Of a DNA stretch of 64,000 nucleotides, positions 55,736 to 64,000 are shown piece after piece. Both the position numbers and the translations under genes were made by a program. How positions within the stretch are numbered: the first letter of the stretch is position 1; each line of letters begins with the position of its first letter. The notes under the pieces were generated by a model that saw only the letters and a program-made list of their open reading frames with translations, was not told where the DNA came from and searched no databases. Source of the stretch: Trematomus loennbergii (lineage: Eukaryota; Chordata; Actinopteri; Perciformes; Nototheniidae); assembly GCA_012861695.1 (NCBI GenBank), contig JAAOOA010000002.1:20573803-20637802 (forward strand), given 5' to 3'.

Positions 55736-57060
55736 TACAGTGCCATTGGCCTTGGATCGCGGGCTTACAGGAGGTGCCAGGAACCCTCTCTCCCACAGTC
55801 ACCCTCTGTTCACTTGGAACAATAAGCCATTCTGTGCATGTATGTCTCTCTCTGTCTCGCTGTTTCTCAGCTGACCCGGCAGTCAAGCATCAGAAGAATT
55901 AATGTGTGTGTGTGCGTGTGTGTGTCTCAAACATGCACCTGAAAGTATCCCCAGTCTTTGCCCTTGAACTAAGAGTGTATGTGTGTATGTAGACTCCCTT
56001 TGCCATTGCCCATCGATCACCCTTCCCTTTCATCCTCCTATCCCATTTGATTCAGCTCTGACTTCACCTACACTATGAAGTCAGCCTCAGTAATGAGACC
56101 CCACCCTTCAGTGTTTTATGTGTGTGTGTCTGTGCGTGAGTGAGTGTGTCTGTGTGTGCGCGTGTGTGCGCGTGCTTGCATGTGTGTGTCCAGCAGTAGT
56201 CCAGGGAGGCTGGATTCAGGAAACAGCCAGACAATTCGCTCTACTCTACCCATAATCCTTAGGGATCAGCACTGAATCAAACCCACTTCCTGTTTTTCCA
56301 TTTAACCCCTGTGTGTGTGTTTTGTGTGTTTTGTATGTGTGTGTTCTGTGTGTGCGTGTGTGTGCTTCTGTTTAGATGATCTTTGATGTTATCATGCAAA
56401 TGCATTATTTCCCCACTGACTTTATCTCTGAATTTCTCCCTCTTGTTATTTTCGTCTCCTCTCTCTTGGCAGAGTAACAAATGAATGTGAGTCATGTGCA
56501 TTAGTATTCATTGGAGTCCTCTTGTCTTTGTCTTATCCACTCTTTTTTTAACCCTGTTGTCCTTGACTTTCCATTTCATCTCTTATTTGTCATCACTGTC
56601 TTCCCGTTAGATCATCTCTGACTATTTAGAATGCTTCATCCTCTGACTCGGTCTTTAGGTGGATGACTGATGCTTAAAAAAAAACTTTATGTATAGTTGA
56701 GGTTAAATGCTATGCTACTGTTTTCATTGAAATAATGGTAGGTTTTCCAATTACTTGCATTTTTCATCCCAGCCATGCAGCAAGCTAGCCTTTAACTGAA
56801 TATGACTACGCATAAATCAATAAAATACCTGACTTTATTACTTAAATAATGTCACTACCACTGCAATACATAATGAATTCTGCACTTTAAAGGAAGAAAT
56901 ACAAGCTGGCTGCATAGTAAAAGCCTGAATAAAATACAGATAGCTTATCAATCAAGAGAAATCATCAGTAGTTGCAACCCACAGTAATGCTATCCCCTCT
57001 TTTGGTGCATATGAATTATAAGTTAATTTCCATTTGAACATTGAAATTGTTTTCACATTT

Positions 57061-57102
57061 GTGTGTGTCTGGTTAGTTGATGTGTGTGTCTGGTTAGTTG
57101 AT
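57061..57102. repeat. Exact 21-bp tandem duplication
   Basis: Two identical copies of a 21-bp unit (57061-57081 and 57082-57102), each gtgtgtgtct followed by ggttagttgat. This is probably replication slippage from the GT part. Confidence 0.95.
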
Positions 57103-57433
57103 GGTTTGTGTGAACTCATGTTCCCCTGCTGTGTGCTTCTGCTGCCATATGTGGACATCATTTTTCTGTCTGGGCGGCTATGACAAATATATGAGTCACG
57201 GGTCGATAACGTCTCGCTAAGATGAGATCATTACACACGCAGAGAGCTCAGATTGAAAATGTAAGTCACTGATACAAGGCACAAGCAATCTCTGTGTATC
57301 TCAGTGAGTGACTTTGTGTGTATAAGTGTGTTTGTGAGCCAGGCTAATGGTCCATTGTGCTCTGTCAGGGTTTATTTAGCTGGCTGGGACTGCTGGCTTT
57401 ACTGAGTCCAAACAGGGCCCTATTTTTACCTTA

Positions 57434-58371
57434 GGCGCCGTTTACACGAGTATCTGCATAGTTTCGCGTGCGTATAGCCCTATTATTTAGACGAGGCCGA
57501 TAGAAACTGACCACACAAACGATAACGGGTCCCAAGGTGGATAGATTTGCAAACGAAACGCTCTGGGGGGTCAACCGAGTCCGTTTAATCGCCTCTATAC
57601 GAATATTGCCTGGAAAAATAGGATAGCCCCGCCTCTCCTGCTCACTGCTGTACTAGCAACTATCAAAAATAGCTGGTTAATTAAACGCACAAGGGGTTCT
57701 TGAATGAAATAATATTATAAAAGGCAAACCAGAATTGTTAACGCCCAATATACTCCTTAAACAAAATAAAACAGAGTCAGATTTCATGCATTGATCCATT
57801 ATATTGACAAAGGTGCATCTCACCCGGTGTTTGTAGAGAATATCTCTCTTTCTGAGCCGTCCTCTCGATGCAATATCCACAGAGACGTGCTTCTTGGTTT
57901 CTTTCAGTTAACTTCCCCGTAGCATTTATCCATATGCTGAGGAAATTACTATATCCCGCTGAATACCAGCAATCGCCACACACACTGACTTCCTCCTGTC
58001 AGTAGCTACTGCTAGTGCTACTGCTACTGAACATGCTACAGATATTAGTGCAAAAATATACAGCTCCTCTACCACAACCATCAGCAACAACAGATTCGGT
58101 TTCTTTCAGTTTCAGTTTCAGTTTCAGGGCTTAAACAGAAGGGTAGCCATGGCAACATTGCTGCGGGGCTGCTACAGGCTGCTCTTCTTCGGGCTTTTGG
58201 TGTATATTGGCGGAAGTTACAGCGCCACTTACAGTCCCAGCATATGTACTACAGAGTTTCCAGCGGCCTCGTTTGAACAGACACGTTAAATGAAACAATG
58301 CATGTGAACGGAAGACTTTTTGAATACGAATACTGTGCATAAAACGCAAACGGCCTCGTGTGAGCGGGGCC
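57434..58371. mobile_element. Non-autonomous TIR DNA element (938 bp)
   Basis: The left end GGCGCCGTTTACACGAG and the reverse complement of the right end, GGCCCCGCTCACACGAG, match at 14 of 17 positions. Both sides are flanked by TA (57432-57433 and 58372-58373), which could be a 2-bp target duplication. The interior is unlike its surroundings: CpG-rich near both ends (57440-57600, 58250-58360). A (TTTCAG)n run lies at about 58103-58127. Two minus-strand frames of 67-72 codons show no transposase motif. The superfamily is not assigned; a TA duplication would be compatible with Tc1/mariner or ISL2EU-like groups. Confidence 0.66.
58103..58127. repeat. (TTTCAG)n short tandem repeat
   Basis: About four TTTCAG hexamers lie within the TIR element. 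Confidence 0.9.
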
Positions 58372-59168
58372 TAGTAGGAAAGAACCACACTACCTCCTCT
58401 GTTAGATAAACACACACATTTTCACATTTCGCCTAAAAATATAGGCTAATCTACATTTAAAGTTAATCTCTCTTTTGACAAACATACACAGAATTGTAAG
58501 CCATTGCAGATAAGAGGGTTAGGAAGCTTAAAAGACAAAAACATCTAAGAAGAGACCTTGGTGTAACAGAGGGAGAATAAATATAGACAGACAGAGAGAG
58601 ATAGTGTCACCAATAGTCATCTAAACACACATGGGCAGGATCGCCACAAGTGCATTGCCCCAAACACACACACTAACACATTTGTGGCTATCCCATGGCT
58701 GAGGTGTTTCTTTCCAAACTGGTTGTGAACAGCTGCTGTCCTCACGTCAGGGCGTTAAAACGGGAAAAAAAACACCAGTGTGAGTTCACCCTCTCCCTCT
58801 CGGTTGCTCACTCTGGCTGTGAGAGGCCGCCCTGACCAGAGGGTGGAAGGTAGGGAGGGTCTAAAGGGGCCTTACCTCTGACCATTGTGCTTTCACAGTC
58901 CTGTGGGAAAGGCTGAGGAGAGAGTGGAGTAGTCAGAAGTGCTGAGGAGTGGGAGAGTAACGGTGTCACAACATGTAAGAGAGAGACAAGGAGAAGGCAC
59001 CAGGAGAGCAGTAGAGTTTCCTTTCAAATGTTGTGTTGTCAGACCATGGCAGGGGAGTGTTGGCTGAGAATATGATGCATACTGACTGGGATACACCAAG
59101 CTGGTCTGGACTAACTGACTGACTGGGGAGTAGAGAGGAAAAGACAGGAAGACAAGGAGGGAGGGAAG
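58372..59168 (+). other. Region upstream of the 59.17-kb candidate exon
   Basis: Unique sequence that becomes purine-rich (58900-59165) just before the candidate ATG. No TATA box or further exon is seen. If the downstream exon is a true first exon, its promoter would be here. Confidence 0.4.
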
Positions 59169-59264
59169 ATGAGGGAGGCGCTGGATAAATTGGATGGATT
59201 TGGTGGAGTGGATGATGTCATCAGGCGAACGTCAAGCCTCATCCTCAATGATGGCTACAAAGAG
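59169..59264 (+). CDS. Unrecognised candidate first exon, possibly of schip1
   Basis: A true ATG (context gaagATGA) opens 32 codons beginning MREALDKLDGFGGVDD and ending LILNDGYKE, followed by the donor gtaaag at 59265 in phase 0. The composition looks like real protein: charged and hydrophobic residues alternate, with no low complexity. There is no polypyrimidine tract or acceptor before the ATG, which suits a first rather than internal exon. The strand and phase match the other schip1 alternative start exons, so it could supply another N-terminus to the shared QKNERES exon. I do not recognise the peptide in SCHIP1 or elsewhere. It may instead be a first exon of another gene or a chance frame. 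Confidence 0.45.
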
Positions 59265-60583
59265 GTAAAGGACCACGTCGTGGTTTATAAATTAAATGAA
59301 TTGAAACTAAAGCATACTGAGTGCTACTGGAAAAACCAATGTGGTCAATGGATGTGGAATAGTTTTGGTCTGACATGTAACTATGTTTAATTTGATGGTT
59401 TGGACAGTGTCTGCCAAGTATGTGACCACATATAAATCAACTTGTTGTTCAAAATGTCTTTCATAGAGTTAGATGAGAAGATGGATACTGCTCTCATGTA
59501 TTTGATATGAAGTTACAGCTTAGCTTTCGGAAATACTCAAAGCTGGGGAAAACAGCCAGCTTTGCTCAGTCTAGAGATTCCCTATATAATACCAGAACCT
59601 CTGCTAACTGCTAATTAGCCAAATGCAGATTTTGGTATTTTTTGCAAGAGCCCTTTTAGCTGTTAAAAGCGTATTCATCGATATTACTTTAAAAGTGTGT
59701 TGTGTGTACTATATTTAACATAGCTCAAAGACTTAGACTGATGTAATGCTTGAAGTTTGGGTATTAAAGTGGTTAGGTATTTTGGGCAAAGCTATGACAT
59801 TATGGCGTGAGTAACAAGGCTTTTAGCCTCAAATCTGCTGCAGTCTTTGGGAGAAAAAACAGATTCCTCTACTGAATCTTTTCCCACAAATCCATAGTCT
59901 GGTCTTCTAACAGAGAGAAGCTCGAATGTCACTTGGAGATCCATTGTCTTGTCTAAACCCACTTCATGCTCCTCATCTCTCTCCTCCTCCCTTTGTCATT
60001 CTCCCCCTTTTCTTTTTTATTCCACTAAAACCCTCCCCCACTTCTTTTACCACCACCACACACACTCGTATACAGCCTCCCACCACTTGCTGAGTTTTTC
60101 TCTTCCAATTTGAATGACAGGAACAGCTTGGCACTGACCTGAGGCTGAACTATATGAGCGGTCGGGGTCAGGTGCCTTATCTGGGATGGAATGTTGCACT
60201 GCCTAGACAGACAGGTCTCAGATAGCACGGAAAGAGAGAAGGTCTCACACACAGGATATGGACTTTGAGTCTGCATACTCTAAAGGAATAGTTGAACACT
60301 TCCCCCTGCTTCCAGTCTTACCAAGTTCACCTACAACTGTCTGCTAACAGTTATGCAATTGGTCTTGTTTTAATCAAGGAAAGATCATACATTTATGTAT
60401 TTTAAAAACTGTGTAACAAGTCGTTGAAATAGAAAAGACTTTGACTTTCAACTATACGTTTATAAATATGTACGCGTAGATTCAATTTTAATCCAAACAG
60501 AGCCTGCAAGAACATTTATGTGAACTGTGAAGCTATTCAGCACATTCTATACACACACACACACACAGACACACACACACACA

Positions 60584-60625
<42 letters not shown>

Positions 60626-63600
60626 CAACACACACACAGGAGACACTGTGACCTTATATCTGTTTGTAGAGCTGTGAGCTCAGCGGCGGCTCACTGTCAG
60701 GCCTGAAAAACATATCAATGTATTCTTCCAATTCTTTCAAACGCACTTGCGCATATCACTCTTGGTTCACTTTAACAGACTCATAGCCCTGATTTACAAT
60801 ATCTGGTATTTGTGTGTGCATGTGCGCATGTGTTTGGGTTCACAGAGAACAGTTGGTTCCTGTGTCCAACATGGAATGAGGTATGAGCAAGTGAAAAGCC
60901 TTCATTGTGAAAAGAGAGGGAAAAAGAAGAAAGACGTATTAATAGATGAGTTGGACCTGGCGTTTTGGAACAGGACAGAAATCTGTAGGCAAACAGAGAT
61001 CAGATCTCGGATCTTAACCACTAAATAATTCTGGCCAGAAGAGCCAGCATTTTAGCAGAAGATGCTATTTGTTAGCACATATAATTAAATCCATCTCCCT
61101 TGTCTAATAACGATTTTTCAGGAAAGATTTCAGGGCTCAAAACAAGCACCCTCGAGATCTGTGGATGAATGGTTGTTGTGCAGAGTGGAGGAGAAAATGT
61201 CTTTGTCAATGAGGGTTTTCCAGCAGAGGAAATTGCTTTGTGAATTTTAGGAAAAACACAAATTACCCCAATTGTGTTCTAATTTGGACGATGACGGCTC
61301 TAGCGCTCAAGGCCAGGAAATGAGGGAGGTGGTTAGGACTGTCACTCATTCTGTCTCTCTCTCTCGCTATTCCACTTCCCACATGCAATGTTAATGCAAT
61401 GGATCCTGCAATTTCCATGTCTATGTGAAAGTTGGATTTGCCACCTCATGATTTGATACCGTTTTATAAGAAGCTCTAGTGAGAAAATGACCCTGTAAAG
61501 TGCTCAAAAGGTTACAATAACATCATATGCATGTCAGTTTAAGTGAGTGAGCCAATCAAAGGAGCACAAAGTTTGTTTATTTTGGCCCATGAAATACAAG
61601 ATTGCATTTCATTCACACTGAACTCAAATTGTAATTGTGTGAAGTCACACCTGGATGAGGAGCACACATGTGGAAACTGTGAACATGACAGGAGTTGATT
61701 GCCTCCTGCATAAAAAGGCTCTCATAATTCATCTATTTTACTTCCAATAAAGGTATAACATTGAGATTACATAATAGCACATGTAAATTAGAACGACAAG
61801 AAGATAGAGTAAGCTATGGTTGATGAAATAGCAAGGAAAAGCAGGACCTTACCCATCTCGCACATCCGCCGCTCAGTGGCTTATTCCACACCTTTGTAAA
61901 TGGTTTATTGGGCTTCCATGATGACTGTTTTACCACACACAGCCCACCCAGTCACAAACACAAGCACACAATACAAACATACCATATAACAGATGATGTC
62001 AATACAAAGACAGGATGTTGGTTTGTCAGGCAGGTGTCGGATGCGAAGATGGTGTCCTGCATACGAATCCAACTGCCGACCAATGGTAACGTCTGACCAG
62101 CAGTGCTTTATTCCTCCTTTTGTATGAGAAGTTTGAAGTATTACAGTCGATTTCACATGTGACAATACTTTTCATCCTGACTATGCCTAAACTTCATTCT
62201 GGTCACTAAGTCTATAAGGCTGTGACATTGTATAGACTAAATAAAATATCATCTAATAAATGTCACCCTGATTTTGTGACATAATGTAATTGGGTAGAAT
62301 AAGCATCAATAGTAGGATTAGTATTTAGCGCTAATGATGAACATGTTCTATGGCTGCATGTCATCAGCAGCTTTGTGCAAGTGAGAAAAGACGTCTTGAA
62401 AGCATATTCTTTCACCTCTTGAGTGACACTGCTTCACATAAAGGTGCCTACAAGCAGTTTGCACAAGATACTGGGAAGAGTTACATTTGCTTTTATTATT
62501 ATTTATTATTTTACATTGTGTTGTTTGTATAAATACATCTCAAATATTATCCGAAGATAGCTATATGTATGTTTTTCTTGAGGACTGATGAGCTTACCAG
62601 GGTCAGTGAATGAAAATATTGTTTATTTTAAATCATTGTTTTCATCATTCAAACCATTTATATGTTATGTATAAACAGTCTCAACCATATCATTGGATGG
62701 AAAATGCAAGACTATCTCTTACTGTTCATGGATTTTGTGATGGCAGTTAAAATCCCCTTTAAGCTATTGAACCTAATGACCTGTTTGGAAGTAAATCAAC
62801 AAGTTCTAGTCACTGGCTGAAAATGTAGCTTTGTGGGTGCGTGTGTGTGGTCTTGCATTAATTTGCATTAATTTGTTGAGCTATAAAGTTTGTGATGAGG
62901 CCATTTGCAGCATTCTGAGGCAAAACACCCCCTGAGTCTTCCTGAATGTCTTCTACCTCAGCTTTTGCATATTTTAGTTTTTTCTCAGCACTCACCTTAT
63001 GGGGGGAGTAAACTGTAAACAATTCTCGGTGAACCTGCTGTTTCTCGGAGGAGCTGATCTGTGGAGTAACGTGACTGACAGTGTGTTAGCTGTGTCGTTG
63101 AGTTCTGTACGTGTACATAAATGTGTGTCTGCTGCACTGTACCATTCAGGCTGCTGTTGAGCTTTTGAAGCAATTAATAGAAATCCTCAAGTGTGTTCAT
63201 CTTGACTCAATAGGCTATCTTTCAAGCAAACACACACACACACAAAGGACCAGTGCCAGGTCCAGTCCAGTGCCAGTGTGTGTGCGCTGGCAGTGCCAAG
63301 TGTGTCTTGCGGGCTGTTGTGTGGAGTGGGATTATGTTAATTTGTCCTTGGTGAAGGCACTCTCACCAACGCCTGCACTCAGGAGAGACAGACAGAGAGA
63401 GAGGGAAAGGAGTTGAGAAAACGAGTGGGAGAGAGCTGCAGTGGTAATAAGCAAGGAAAGAACAAAACGAACAGCAGAGAGATAGAAAAATAGGAAAGGC
63501 CTTAGGCGGATGGAAAGAAGTGGAGATGGAAGGAGAAGAGTGGAGTTTGGGATAATGAGGAAGAGAGAGAAAGACTGGGGAGGTTTAATCAGGTGGGTGA

Positions 63601-64000
63601 AGAAAATGAGCAAGAGAGGTAGTGGAGAAAGGAAGCATGATGAATGTGGGAGCATAATTGAAAAGGAATACATTTTATAGAGAAAGGATTGCTCTCCCAC
63701 CTCTCACTGCGATGCCACTCTTTTATAGTGAAAGTAGAGATACAAAGCAAAACTATAGAGTAGGGGGAGACATAGTGAATTGAGATCCATGGCCAAGGGT
63801 TTTGTGTAACATGGTTTAACCCCTCATACTGTACACCCCTGAACATATTTAAACCAGTAGATCCCAGCTTTGGAAACAAAGGCCCTCTGAGATTTCTGAA
63901 TATATTCACATTACCCTAAGTTTATTTTTCAATGGATATAGTGCAATGTTGTCAATGCACAGTATTATTAAACCCTGCACAACCAACTCTGCAATCATGT
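59265..64000 (+). other. Right-hand intronic/non-coding stretch
   Basis: No exon was recognised to the window end, including no sequence encoding QKNERESIRQKLALGS, the conserved shared schip1 segment. It contains a CA array (60551-60638), a shorter CA run (63230-63244), and a purine-rich tract (63385-63620). Confidence 0.5.
60551..60638. repeat. Interrupted (CA)n microsatellite
   Basis: A CA array with GAC, CC and GCAA interruptions. Confidence 0.95.

Larger units (their letters stand above)
51814..57433 (+). other. schip1: schip1 intron
   Basis: This is an intron of the short isoform. It contains one CA array (55660-55731), CA-rich short stretches near 56100-56370, and a 21-bp tandem pair at 57061-57102. 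A near X-box (RFX-like) sequence at 55459-55472 is reported as a finding. No exon or RNA gene is recognised. Confidence 0.55.

Overview
This is a vertebrate, almost certainly teleost (probably percomorph) nuclear genome window. It has very sparse coding sequence, GT-AG introns, many long (CA/GT)n arrays, and the fish-typical mix of L2/CR1-type LINEs and short non-autonomous hAT-like DNA elements. No bacterial-style genes, rRNA, tRNA, CRISPR array or phage were found. Nearly all open frames of 60-200 codons are chance frames in low-complexity or repeat DNA.

The one host gene I can identify is schip1 (schwannomin/merlin-interacting protein 1; iqcj-schip1 locus) on the + strand. It occupies roughly 35.7 kb to beyond the right end. 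A CpG-rich promoter-like zone (about 35.64-37.27 kb) holds two tiny candidate start exons (MMT at 36218-36226, MSTS at 37222-37233). A large coding exon (38974-39752) carries the recognisable DYREDGMDLGSD start and MDW.ALE.HLAGLQ.REQ end. An internal alternative first exon (51784-51813) encodes MVHQENCSYK, the start of the short SCHIP1 isoform. A further possible alternative first exon (59169-59264, MREALDKLDGFGG...) is unrecognised but has an ATG and a phase-0 donor. All these exon ends are phase 0, so each could splice to the same shared downstream exons (the conserved QKNERES and coiled-coil part), which I do not find here and which probably lie past 64 kb.

Layout. 1-780: 5'-truncated L2-type LINE on the minus strand, running off the left edge. 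0.8-29 kb: non-coding, with microsatellites, one clean hAT-like element (5540-6151, 8-bp target duplication) and an L2/SINE-like tail at 25.7-25.94 kb. 28.98-33.84 kb: transposon cluster, consisting of a 401-bp hAT-like element followed by a TIR-bounded DNA element split by a decayed CR1/jockey-type LINE (ORF1 with a PHD-like finger; ORF2 with endonuclease and reverse transcriptase remnants). 35.6-64 kb: schip1 exons and large introns with many GT/CA arrays and another TIR element (57434-58371).

The least-explained observations are the unrecognised 59.2-kb exon, an old in-exon duplication of the SPSLDLxTLEDY motif in schip1, and an apparent frameshift in the same exon. I found no convincing previously undescribed multi-gene system.
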